From Candidatus Poribacteria bacterium (GTDB taxonomy: Bacteria; Poribacteria; WGA-4E; WGA-3G): a DNA stretch of 36,340 nt. Where the stretch lies: NCBI GenBank assembly GCA_022828145.1, contig JAJEJA010000011.1:1-36340 (forward strand), given 5' to 3'. A model generated the notes under the pieces. The model saw only the letters and a program-made list of their open reading frames with translations, was not told the origin of the DNA and made no database searches. Position 1 is the first letter of the stretch; every line of letters begins with the position of its first letter. A program made the position numbers and the translations under genes. This document shows positions 17,451 to 24,531 of this stretch, piece after piece.

Positions 17451-18707
17451 TTACTTACGTTCTAAGTTTCTCAATGCGGTTCGTGCATCTTCGTCGTCTG
17501 GATCAAGCTGTGTGATATGCTGATAGACACTTACTGCTTTTTCAATGTTCTGTTGCTTTACATAGACTTCTGCTAAACCGTGATATGCCAATGTGTGTTT
17601 TGGCATCTTTTCTATTACTTTTTTTAGATGGAATTCCGCTTTATCATAGACTTGCTGGTTTGAATAGAGCCACCCCAACCGGACATGTGCCTCTATGGTG
17701 TCTGGGTTCAATTCTATCACCTTTTGAAACATCGGAATTGCTCGGTTGGATATGTTTAGTTCCATGTATAGTCTTCCGAGTTTGTCATATCCCTTAACAT
17801 ATTCAGGATTGAACCGAAGCAGTATTTGGTAAGTTGTAACTGCTGCCGGTATGTTTTTGTGTTCTAAATGTATCTCAGCTAATTTCAATCTTAGAGCAGT
17901 ATTCTTTGGGTCTTCAGCTAAAGTACCTTCAATGGTGTATGTCTGATCATAGTATGCCTTCATCTTCTGGAATAATTTAAGGTGTGTTTTGGCAGATTCC
18001 ATATCACCAAGAAGTCGGTATGCCTTTGCCAAATTATAATATGCACTCTGAACAAAAGGCTTCTTCTGAATAGCAATTTTATAGTTGCTTATCGCTTCCT
18101 GAGGTTTCTGTTGCATTAGCGCGATTAACCCGAGCCATTCATATACCTCAGCGAAATCAGGTTTGCGTGCTACTGTCTTATTAAAAGCTGCGAGTGCTTT
18201 ATCAAACCTTGCCTGATGGGTGTAAATGTAGCCGAGTCGGTATTGTGTTTCCGCAGCGTTTGATAAGGTCTGATCTGCTTCTATTGCATGTTGTTCTGCG
18301 ACCTTCAATTGACTCTGTTTGCAGTATATCTCTGCCAGCGCAAGGTGTGTATGTCCGTATAATTGGGTGTTTACGGTTCTATGCTTCGTAGCAGCATTTA
18401 AGAGTATTTTCTTATACGTCTCTATCGCTAATTCCAATTCATCTTGTAATTTGTAGACATTTCCCAGATGATAGAGGGCATTTACATCAGTAGGATTCCG
18501 TGACAGAACCGATTTGAAGGAATCGACTGCTTGTGGATAAAGACGAAGTTTTACATATTCAACACCTTGTTGCATCTCTGATGCTGCATCAGTTTTTCCA
18601 ACAGAAGGCATTAACAATAGAGTAGAGATGATCATAAAGAAGACAGCAATTTCTGCAAGCGTAATGTGCCAACGTTTTTGATCAACTTCCATGTTTAATG
18701 TACTCAA
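17451..18707 (-). CDS. Membrane-anchored or exported TPR protein
   Basis: A 418-residue protein with an N-terminal hydrophobic segment (about 18-36; signal anchor or signal peptide) followed by roughly ten tetratricopeptide repeats that fill about 45-415. Clear units include NALYHLGNVYKLQDELELAIETYKK, AETQYRLGYIYTHQARFDKALAAFNK, AEVYEWLGLIALMQQKPQEAISNYK and IEAHVRLGWLYSNQQVYDKAEFHLKK. TPR arrays are protein-protein interaction scaffolds. Its start overlaps the stop of the CMD gene by 4 nt, so the two are coupled, and the FG-GAP/ASPIC gene follows after 23 bp. The partner is probably encoded in this run, but the sequence does not say which one. Confidence 0.92.
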   Translation of the reverse strand: MSTLNMEVDQKRWHITLAEIAVFFMIISTLLLMPSVGKTDAASEMQQGVEYVKLRLYPQAVDSFKSVLSRNPTDVNALYHLGNVYKLQDELELAIETYKKILLNAATKHRTVNTQLYGHTHLALAEIYCKQSQLKVAEQHAIEADQTLSNAAETQYRLGYIYTHQARFDKALAAFNKTVARKPDFAEVYEWLGLIALMQQKPQEAISNYKIAIQKKPFVQSAYYNLAKAYRLLGDMESAKTHLKLFQKMKAYYDQTYTIEGTLAEDPKNTALRLKLAEIHLEHKNIPAAVTTYQILLRFNPEYVKGYDKLGRLYMELNISNRAIPMFQKVIELNPDTIEAHVRLGWLYSNQQVYDKAEFHLKKVIEKMPKHTLAYHGLAEVYVKQQNIEKAVSVYQHITQLDPDDEDARTALRNLERK

Positions 18708-19033
18708 TCTGTTTTTGGTTGTTTATCTAGGATATCCTTAATCCACGACAATGCAGCCATACTTGATGACCACCCGATTGAAGTGATCGCAAGCAAGGGT
18801 ACCTGTTGTATCTCCTCTCTCGAAATACCTTCTCGTAGTGCGCGTCGGGTGTGGGAATGCACTGCCCCTTCAGACTTCGCGCCGATAGCCAATGCAAGTT
18901 TAACCAGACGAATAGTCTTAGAGTCAAGGGATCCTGCGTTACCACATGCTTCACCCAAAGACTGATATGCCTTCCAGACGTCAGGATACTCATCTATAAC
19001 GTCTTGAAGAAAATCGGGTAATTTCTCTTTCAT
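18704..19033 (-). CDS. Carboxymuconolactone decarboxylase-like (AhpD-fold) protein
   Basis: A 109-residue all-alpha protein of the CMD/AhpD family. The family core is LVKLALAIGAKSEGAVHSHTRRALREGISREEIQQVPLLAI. The position where AhpD-type members have CxxC reads EGAVHSH, so there is no redox-active Cys pair; this fits the non-peroxidase subgroup typified by gamma-carboxymuconolactone decarboxylase. Whether it acts as a decarboxylase, isomerase or something else cannot be told. It lies 12 bp after the tatA stop and overlaps the TPR gene start by 4 nt, so it is well inside a four- or five-gene operon. Confidence 0.85.
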   Translation of the reverse strand: MKEKLPDFLQDVIDEYPDVWKAYQSLGEACGNAGSLDSKTIRLVKLALAIGAKSEGAVHSHTRRALREGISREEIQQVPLLAITSIGWSSSMAALSWIKDILDKQPKTD

Positions 19034-19045
19034 TGTCAGTTAGGA

Positions 19046-19246
19046 TCAACCTGTTTCCTTTTTCTGTGTCGTTTCTTTTTCCTGTTGCGCGGCAACTTCA
19101 GGTTCCTCATCGACCCCTTCACTGAGTCCGGACTTGAAACTTGTAACACTTTTGCCTATCCCGCGTGCTAATTCAGGTAACTTTTTTGCCCCAAATAGGA
19201 CTAATACAATCGCTAATAGAACCAGCAATTCTGTGTGGCCTAACAT
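19046..19246 (-). CDS. tatA: Sec-independent translocase subunit TatA/E
   Basis: A 66-residue TatA-type protein, starting at the ATG at 19246, where GGAGGT lies just upstream; an in-frame ATG at 19270 would place that ribosome site inside the gene and is rejected. Residues about 5-20 form the short membrane helix ([14 protein letters not shown]), followed by the hinge [17 protein letters not shown] and the amphipathic helix, then an acidic/Lys tail. TatA oligomers form the pore for folded, twin-arginine exported proteins in the inner membrane. TatC and TatB are not in the window. It heads the operon with CMD, TPR and FG-GAP/ASPIC genes. Not all TatA-like proteins can be told from TatE by sequence. 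Confidence 0.93.
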   Translation of the reverse strand: MLGHTELLVLLAIVLVLFGAKKLPELARGIGKSVTSFKSGLSEGVDEEPEVAAQQEKETTQKKETG

Positions 19247-19440
19247 CTTTCTACCTCCAATTATATTCATGATTTAGGTATTGAACGGATACACCGTATA
19301 CTTGAAACGTTATAATACCACATTAAGATGATGATTTCACATGAATTTTTATAATATTATGCTATATATATTCTGCGAAGCATTTGACTGCGAATTCTTT
19401 GTGATGATCCTGTAATGTTATAGCGTTTCTCCTTTCAAAA

Positions 19441-19488
19441 GTGTACCATATGGTACAAAATAGTGTACCGTGGTACACTTTGGTACAT
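19441..19488. promoter_or_regulatory. Cluster of GTACC/GGTAC palindromes, candidate operator
   Basis: TGTACCATATGGTACA (19442-19457) is a perfect 16-bp palindrome. AGTGTACCGTGGTACACT (19462-19479) has 8-bp arms around a 2-nt centre. A further half site GGTACA is at 19482-19487, and another GGTACAC at 19563. The two palindrome centres are 21 bp apart, two helical turns. They lie about 200 bp upstream of tatA in a gene-free stretch, so a dimeric regulator controlling the minus-strand tatA operon is the likely reader. Confidence 0.5.
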
Positions 19489-19779
19489 TGGTTATGGCGT
19501 TAGTTACAGTAAGGTTTTGTAGCGGTTTTTCTGACAGGTTCAAATTTTTTAAATCTCTCAATGGTACACAATTCTCTGTATGTTGAAATATGCATGAAAA
19601 AGTTGGTTTTTTTTTTGAGATTATGATCAGTTCTGGACATTCTGTAAAATAGCATGGTAAACACCTTTTTACATCAACTTTTGGTATAACATCATTTAAC
19701 ATACATCAATTTTAACATATTAGAATTATATCTGTCAAGTTAAATTTGACCAGGATTTTAGGATTTTCAGGATAAGAGA

Positions 19780-19920
19780 GGCAGGATGAATGCTTGGAAG
19801 GGTGGAAGGTTGGATGTGTATGTATAAAGAAGCACAATCAAGGATGAATGTGCTACAACCCTATCAAGATTTTGCTGTTTGGAGAGGGGTAATGAAGGAT
19901 GAATGTGCTACAGCACTATC
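19780..19920. repeat. Dispersed short repeat related to 1-222
   Basis: At 19827-19858 AGCACA and TGTGCT flank 12 nt, as in the tandem units at 143-222. The segment AAGGATGAATGTGCTACA recurs at 19894-19911 with small differences. The gene-free span 19247-20035 therefore holds this repeat, the GTACC cluster and the promoter at 19961; nothing else was recognised in it. Confidence 0.65.
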
Positions 19921-19960
19921 ATGGGTTTACTTTTCCCTTTGACAAACGTTTCTAATTTGG

Positions 19961-19989
19961 TTGACGTTACATAATAATTCTGCTATATT
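19961..19989 (+). promoter_or_regulatory. Promoter of the aspartoacylase-family gene
   Basis: TTGACG (19961-19966) and TATATT (19984-19989) are 17 nt apart, 46 nt before the ATG at 20036. The -35 box covers a TTG that could otherwise be read as the gene's start, which is why the later ATG is preferred. Confidence 0.55.
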
Positions 19990-20035
19990 TATAGAGAAAA
20001 CTCTGACAAGACGAAGGAAATCTAAATTCAAGCTG

Positions 20036-21019
20036 ATGTCCAAAACGAAAACAAGAGACCTTGTCGTCAACTCACTGGTCTGTGAACCCGGTACACGAGT
20101 TGAAGGCCATTTATCTGTTGGCAATATGTCTGATGGAACCCCTATTCGTGTACCAATTGTCCTTATCAACGGAAAACAACCTGGAAAAACGCTATATCTC
20201 CAAGCGATTAGCGATGGAAACGAACTCAACGGTATTGCAGTTGTACATAAAATACTACAGACGATTACACCAGCAAAATTAAGGGGTCGTCTAATTGTAG
20301 TACCGATTGTTAACGTTCTTGCATTTCATGCAAAACAGGCATATAATCCTGTTGATAATGTTAAAATGAACCGTTGTTTTCCGGGACGCGCTGAGGGGAC
20401 ATCAAGTCAAAGAATTGCGTATCATTTATTTCAGAAAGCTATTCAACACGCAGACTACTGTATTGATCTCCATCAAGGAGGCGTGCAACCGATGATAAAT
20501 GAAGTGCGTGTGCGTGTCGGAGAAAAACACCAACTTCATAATGCCTGCCTTGAATTAGCACGTGTATTCGGTATCGGTTATATTTTGGACCAAAAAGGGC
20601 CGAAAGGACAGCTTGCTCAAGCGGCTCCTGATATCGGAATTCCAACAATTGACCCCGAACTCGGTGGCACACATGGGTGGGATAACAATAGTATTAAGAA
20701 AGGTATTCGTGGTGTACTTAATGTGCTAAAATATTACGGTTTTATTGAAGGAAAACCTGATATTCCTGCACAACAGACTGTCGTAAACCGATTCGTTACT
20801 GTGCTTAGTGATAAAGGTGGATTTGTTTATTACAAAGTAAAATTAAATGATCATCTTAAGACAGGTGATCCGATTGCCGAAATACGTGATGTGTACGGTA
20901 ATGTGTGTGAAGTGGTGAATAGTCCTGAAGAGGGAATTTTCTGGTCTCACCCAGTCTATCCGATGGTCGCAAGTGGCGGTATTATCGGTAAGATTGGTAC
21001 ACCTATTAACTTTATCTGA
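20036..21019 (+). CDS. Succinylglutamate desuccinylase/aspartoacylase-family zinc hydrolase
   Basis: I start this gene at the ATG at 20036 (327 residues, MSKTKTRDLVVN), because an upstream TTG at 19961 lies in the promoter. It matches the AstE/AspA family of zinc carboxypeptidase-like hydrolases, although the usual GxHG zinc string is changed to ISDGNELNG, with Asp replacing His. The Glu of DGNE and the later His of DYCIDLHQGG are present, as is the NPVDNVKMNRCFPG substrate-binding string. The C-terminal ~80 residues (VLSDKGGFVYYKVKLNDHLKTGDPIAEIRD) form the usual beta-barrel extension. The enzymes remove acyl groups from amino acids or related amides. The Asp-for-His change also occurs in some uncharacterised members, so the true substrate is open. 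A MITE-like element follows directly. Confidence 0.85.
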   Translation: MSKTKTRDLVVNSLVCEPGTRVEGHLSVGNMSDGTPIRVPIVLINGKQPGKTLYLQAISDGNELNGIAVVHKILQTITPAKLRGRLIVVPIVNVLAFHAKQAYNPVDNVKMNRCFPGRAEGTSSQRIAYHLFQKAIQHADYCIDLHQGGVQPMINEVRVRVGEKHQLHNACLELARVFGIGYILDQKGPKGQLAQAAPDIGIPTIDPELGGTHGWDNNSIKKGIRGVLNVLKYYGFIEGKPDIPAQQTVVNRFVTVLSDKGGFVYYKVKLNDHLKTGDPIAEIRDVYGNVCEVVNSPEEGIFWSHPVYPMVASGGIIGKIGTPINFI

Positions 21020-21035
21020 TGAGGGTTTATGAGTA

Positions 21036-21186
21036 ACGTGAGTTTGATAAATCAGAACAAATAACTACGTAGGTTGGGTTGAGGAACGAAACCCAACATT
21101 TTGACCCATTATAGAGCAATACATGTCGGGTTTCGTTCCTCTACCCGACCTACAACGCATATTGCATTTAATTATCAAACTCACGT
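21036..21186. mobile_element. MITE-like element, family A copy 1, nested palindrome
   Basis: 151 bp with terminal inverted repeats ACGTGAGTTTGATAA (left) and TTATCAAACTCACGT (right). TATGAGTA stands immediately on both sides, an apparent 8-bp target duplication. Inside is a second inverted repeat: GTAGGTTGGGTTGAGGAACG near the left and CGTTCCTCTACCCGACCTAC near the right. No coding capacity, so it would be non-autonomous. Confidence 0.7.
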
Positions 21187-21203
21187 TATGAGTAGGAAAA
21201 AAC

Positions 21204-22505
21204 ATGCATAAAGAGATACGAGAGAAGTTTATTGAACAGATGGAATCTGGCAGCGTTGCGATCTTTACTAACGCACCTACTGCTATGCGGAATCATGATA
21301 CGGAACACATCTATAATCCTGATCCAAATTTTTTCTATCTAACAGGTTTTGAGGAGCAGGAATCAATCTGTGTGATCGCACCCGATCATCCGAAACATAA
21401 ATATGTCTTGTTTGTACTACCGAAAGACAAAAGGTCGGAGATTTGGGATGGTAAAAGAGTCGGTGTTAAAGATGCATGCAAGAAATATGGTGCGGATAAA
21501 GCATATCCGATTGACAAATTTAAAAAACATATTGGGCAATTCCTCAAAGATGCTGAAAAGTTGTATTACACCCTCGGTTCGAATTCTCATATTGATGCTG
21601 AAATCCTTTCACGTTTTAAGCAAGCAGTCAGATCGCGCGTTCGAACCGGACAGGGAATTCATATACTCGTTGATCCGAGTCCAATTCTCAGTGAAATGCG
21701 ATTAATTAAAAATGGAGAGGAATTGCAAAGAATTAGAAAAGCGTGTGATATTACAGTAGATGGTCATATCGCTGCAATGACCGCAGCAAAACCTGGCATG
21801 TATGAGTATGCGTTAGAGGCATACATTGATGCGACTTTCCGTAGCAGTGGCGCAAACGGTACAGCTTTTCCAACTATTGTCGCAAGCGGTGGGAATGCAA
21901 CGACACTCCATTATCGGACTAACGACTGTCAGATAAAGGATGATACGCTTGTTCTGATTGATGCAGGGGCAGAATATCAACGGTACTGTGGAGACGTCAC
22001 TCGGACTTTTCCTGTCAACGGTAGATTCACTGAAGCACAGAAAGAGATATATCAACTTGTGCTTGATGCGCATTATGAGATTATCAATACAATTCGTCCG
22101 GGTGTATCTATTGATGAACCCCATCAGAAATCTATTGAGTTACTAACTGAGGGGATGCTCAGTCTGGGTTTACTAAAAGGTAAAGCGAAAAAAATTATAG
22201 AGAAAGAGAAATACAAACAGTTCTATATGTATCGTGTGGGACACATGCTTGGATTGGATGTCCATGATGTCAACTGTGTTAGGAAGTCAGAGGAGGAGTA
22301 CAAGACGTTTGAACCGGGGATGGTAATGACAATTGAACCGGGATTGTATGTTGCAGAAGGCACGAAGAAAGTTCCCAAAAAATACCTCGGAATCGGTGTG
22401 CGTATTGAAGATGATATCCTCGTAACTGAATCCGGTTATGAAGTGTTGACTGATGCTGTGCCAAAAGAGATTGATGCTATCGAGGAGCTCATGAACCCTT
22501 CATAG
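21204..22505 (+). CDS. pepP: Xaa-Pro aminopeptidase (M24B)
   Basis: A 433-residue aminopeptidase P that removes an N-terminal residue preceding proline, in the cytoplasm. Residues 1-165 form the N-terminal creatinase-like domain (NPDPNFFYLTGF), and 170-430 the pita-bread catalytic domain. All five metal ligands of the M24 family can be placed: Asp253 (LIDAGAEY), Asp264 (CGDVTRTFP), His347 (RVGHMLGLDVHD), Glu378 (MTIEPGLY) and Glu402 (GVRIEDDILVT). The length is normal. It starts 17 bp after MITE copy 1, so the element lies in its 5' leader, and TAGGAA precedes the ATG. The gene symbol is given by resemblance to E. coli pepP. Confidence 0.95.
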   Translation: MHKEIREKFIEQMESGSVAIFTNAPTAMRNHDTEHIYNPDPNFFYLTGFEEQESICVIAPDHPKHKYVLFVLPKDKRSEIWDGKRVGVKDACKKYGADKAYPIDKFKKHIGQFLKDAEKLYYTLGSNSHIDAEILSRFKQAVRSRVRTGQGIHILVDPSPILSEMRLIKNGEELQRIRKACDITVDGHIAAMTAAKPGMYEYALEAYIDATFRSSGANGTAFPTIVASGGNATTLHYRTNDCQIKDDTLVLIDAGAEYQRYCGDVTRTFPVNGRFTEAQKEIYQLVLDAHYEIINTIRPGVSIDEPHQKSIELLTEGMLSLGLLKGKAKKIIEKEKYKQFYMYRVGHMLGLDVHDVNCVRKSEEEYKTFEPGMVMTIEPGLYVAEGTKKVPKKYLGIGVRIEDDILVTESGYEVLTDAVPKEIDAIEELMNPS

Positions 22506-22514
22506 CAGTTAAAC

Positions 22515-22690
22515 TTGTAGGTCGGGTAGATTGTAGGTCGGGTAGAGCGAAGCGCCAATAAAATATTAACTGGCGACAAATGCCAAAAGTGCATTTGGCG
22601 TTGATTTGGACATGATAGACACAATCCTTACGTGTCGGGTTTCGTTCCTCTACCCGACCTACATATTTAGTCTGGATTATCCAATAGTCG
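22515..22690. repeat. Palindromic repeat block before the ECF sigma gene
   Basis: A 16-bp unit, TTGTAGGTCGGGTAGA, is doubled at 22515-22546. Its inverse TCTACCCGACCTAC is at 22649-22662, closing a hairpin of about 130 nt. A smaller stem, TGCCAAA/TTTGGCG, lies inside. The right arm matches the inner palindrome of family A copy 1. The next bases TACATATTTAGTCTGGA (22660-22676) recur at 23513-23529. No gene is present in 22506-22802. Confidence 0.7.
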
Positions 22691-22750
22691 TAGCAGAAAT
22701 CCTTGAAGATAGAATAACGAAATTGAAGTTGAAGAAAAAACAGTGAAGAA

Positions 22751-22779
22751 TTCACAATTCTAATGCAACAGAATATATA
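22751..22779 (+). promoter_or_regulatory. Promoter of the ECF sigma gene
   Basis: TTCACA (22751-22756), 17 nt, TATATA (22774-22779), 23 nt before the ATG at 22803. This resembles a sigma70 promoter; an ECF-type GAACTT-like -35 was not seen, so autoregulation is not evident. Confidence 0.45.
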
Positions 22780-22802
22780 ACATCTGCACCAGGTGGAACT
22801 AT

Positions 22803-23360
22803 ATGATACCAGATGATGTCTATGTGCATAAAACTGTAGAGGGTGATGTTGAGGCATTTAACGAGTTGGTCAATCGTCACCACAGCAAAATATACGGTCT
22901 TGCTTATCGCATGCTTGGGAATTCCGAAGATGCTCAAGATGCTACGCAGGAGACGTTTTTGGAAGCTTACAAGTCAATTAAGTCGTTTCGCTTTCAATCA
23001 CAGTTTGGCACGTGGTTGTATAAAGTTGGTTTGAACACTTGCAATCAGATTATTAGGAAAGCGAAATCACGCAACCGAATGATGGATGCCTATACCGAAG
23101 AGAAGTCTGTACGCGGTATGACAGAGACACGCGAGATTCCTGAACGGTTGGCGATTAAAGCTGAACAGCGTGAATTGGTGCAAGCCGCTATCGACCGACT
23201 ACCACCGAAGCAGAAAGAAGTTGTAACCCTTTTTTATATGCAACATCTTAAATATAAGGAGATCGCTGAAATACTTGACTGCTCTATCGGTACAGTTGCC
23301 TCACGATTAAATAAAGCGATGCAGAATCTCAAAGTGAAGTTAGAAAAACACTACTATTGA
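22803..23360 (+). CDS. ECF RNA polymerase sigma factor
   Basis: A 185-residue sigma70-family ECF factor. Region 2 (about 20-90) shows FNELVNRHHSKIYGLAYRMLGNSEDAQDATQETFLEAYKSI and FRFQSQFGTWLYKVGLNTCNQIIRKAK; region 4 (about 122-182) shows LPPKQKEVVTLFYMQHLKYKEIAEILDCSIGTVASRLNKAMQNLK, the helix-turn-helix that reads the -35 element. No region 3 is present, as expected. It directs core RNA polymerase to a small regulon, probably of envelope stress or surface genes. A zinc-binding anti-sigma gene follows, but 196 bp of palindromic repeat separate the two, unusually far for such a pair. An AGGTGG stretch precedes the ATG. Confidence 0.96.
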   Translation: MIPDDVYVHKTVEGDVEAFNELVNRHHSKIYGLAYRMLGNSEDAQDATQETFLEAYKSIKSFRFQSQFGTWLYKVGLNTCNQIIRKAKSRNRMMDAYTEEKSVRGMTETREIPERLAIKAEQRELVQAAIDRLPPKQKEVVTLFYMQHLKYKEIAEILDCSIGTVASRLNKAMQNLKVKLEKHYY

Positions 23361-23390
23361 AGATTTGCCGTACTATCGTGGGCGTAATGT

Positions 23391-23541
23391 AACTATTGGA
23401 TTGTCAATTCTAATATTGTGTGTATCATCAATAGTCGAGAATCGGCCAGAAATATGTTAATTGGCCTCCTACAGAACTGAGTATTGGTAGGAGCGATCTC
23501 CGAATCGCGACTTACATATTTAGTCTGGACTGTCCACTATT
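23391..23541. mobile_element. MITE-like element, family B, between sigma and anti-sigma genes
   Basis: The ends are imperfect inverted repeats: ACTATTGGATTGTCAATTCT on the left; on the right AGTCTGGACTGTCCACTATT. Inside are three hairpins: GGCCA/TGGCC, CTCCTAC/GTAGGAG and GCGAT/ATCGC. The segment TACATATTTAGTCTGGA is shared with 22660-22676. It ends a few bases before the ribosome site of the anti-sigma gene. Boundaries are approximate. Confidence 0.55.
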
Positions 23542-23556
23542 ATAGCGAGGAGTGTT

Positions 23557-24240
23557 ATGATGAATTGTGAACAAGCTCGTGAGTATTTGGTCCTACACCA
23601 ACCAGATTCTGAGTTGAAAGGGACGAAACGGAGCGAATTTTTTAAACACTTGCGGGTGTGCCATAGTTGCCAAATAGAATATGAAGGTTTATTGCATACT
23701 GCTGAAGTCATTGGAAACCTTGAAACACCGGAACCTCCACCCGAATTACTGACTAATATTCAGGCTCAAATACGCGAAATAGATAAGCGGAGTCGGACCG
23801 CAATGTTTGCCAGTCCATTCTCATGGGTGTTCGGCAAGTTTAAGTTAGAACTATCTCCGCAGATCGTTAATTGTACTGCCCTGGTCTGCTATGTACTTGC
23901 CTCAGCATTCTTGTTGAAATTTGCGTTTTTTACTGAGGTAAAGGAGGATAGTCTCGGTTTGACTGCTTTTCAAGAAGCTCGGTTGCGAAATGTCCGGGTT
24001 TCACCTTCACCCTGGGCAACGTTGAAACACCAAGATGTACGAGATGAAAGCGAATCGTCCACGAATGTAACCACCGAGGGTTTTTTTACTCCTTCAGATC
24101 AATCTATTGGAATTAAGATGGAGGAAATATGGTACTCCAATACAGTAAATGACGGTACAGACACAGGTGATGGTCGTTTTATTAACGATGCAAATGTTAA
24201 ACTCACACTATTTTGGAGCGACATCAAGACAGAACTGTAA
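23557..24240 (+). CDS. Zinc-binding transmembrane anti-sigma factor
   Basis: A 227-residue membrane protein with an N-terminal zinc-binding anti-sigma (ZAS) domain: Cys4, then His31, Cys35 and Cys38 in HLRVCHSC give the HX3CX2C signature. A single membrane segment spans about 107-127 (NCTALVCYVLASAFLLKFAFF), so the N-terminal domain is cytoplasmic and holds the sigma factor while about 100 residues lie outside and may sense the signal. The outer part is not recognised. The start ATG at 23557 is followed by a second ATG, with GAGGAG just upstream. It is placed after the ECF gene and ends before a strong terminator at 24306-24339, closing this unit. Confidence 0.9.
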   Translation: MMNCEQAREYLVLHQPDSELKGTKRSEFFKHLRVCHSCQIEYEGLLHTAEVIGNLETPEPPPELLTNIQAQIREIDKRSRTAMFASPFSWVFGKFKLELSPQIVNCTALVCYVLASAFLLKFAFFTEVKEDSLGLTAFQEARLRNVRVSPSPWATLKHQDVRDESESSTNVTTEGFFTPSDQSIGIKMEEIWYSNTVNDGTDTGDGRFINDANVKLTLFWSDIKTEL

Positions 24241-24305
24241 GGAGGAGAATAAAGAAGTTTATATCTCAACTTGGTCATATTATCCTACATATCTTATTAA
24301 CCTAT

Positions 24306-24339
24306 AAAAAAGAGGTGCAATGTTTTGCACCTCTTTTTT
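24306..24339. terminator. Strong intrinsic terminator after the sigma/anti-sigma unit
   Basis: A 15-bp perfect stem (AAAAAAGAGGTGCAA with TTGCACCTCTTTTTT) around a 4-nt loop, ending in a T run. The A-rich left arm makes it usable in both directions. It lies 65 bp after the anti-sigma stop. Confidence 0.9.
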
Positions 24340-24383
24340 ATGGTCTATCGTAGGCTTGTATGGGTCACCATAGAGTCGTTATT

Positions 24384-24452
24384 TTAAATTCATTGCGGAC
24401 ATTGTATATTTACGCTAAAATAGATGCACATACTCCCAGATTTAACATGACA
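24384..24452 (+). promoter_or_regulatory. Duplicated promoter/leader, copy 1, before the WD40-dockerin gene
   Basis: TTGCGG (24393-24398), 17 nt, TAAAAT (24416-24421). The whole 69-bp stretch, through GATGCACATACTCCCAGATT, recurs at 25861-25929 with few differences, before the ABC transporter genes. Both copies end shortly before a start region. Confidence 0.65.
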
Positions 24453-24531
24453 ACAAAGAGACAATACATTCAAAAATTGTGAAGGTATTGAAATGCCCAA
24501 ATTAATATACTTTAAAAAAGGAGATTATCTG

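Noticed and set aside
19418..19702. 94-residue minus-strand ORF upstream of tatA
   Set aside because: It spans the GTACC palindromes, lacks a recognisable domain or ribosome site, and has biased composition. A small real gene cannot be fully excluded.
19961..20035. TTG start and 25 extra residues for the aspartoacylase-family gene
   Set aside because: The TTG is part of a good -35 box, with -10 at 19984, so it would lie outside the transcript.
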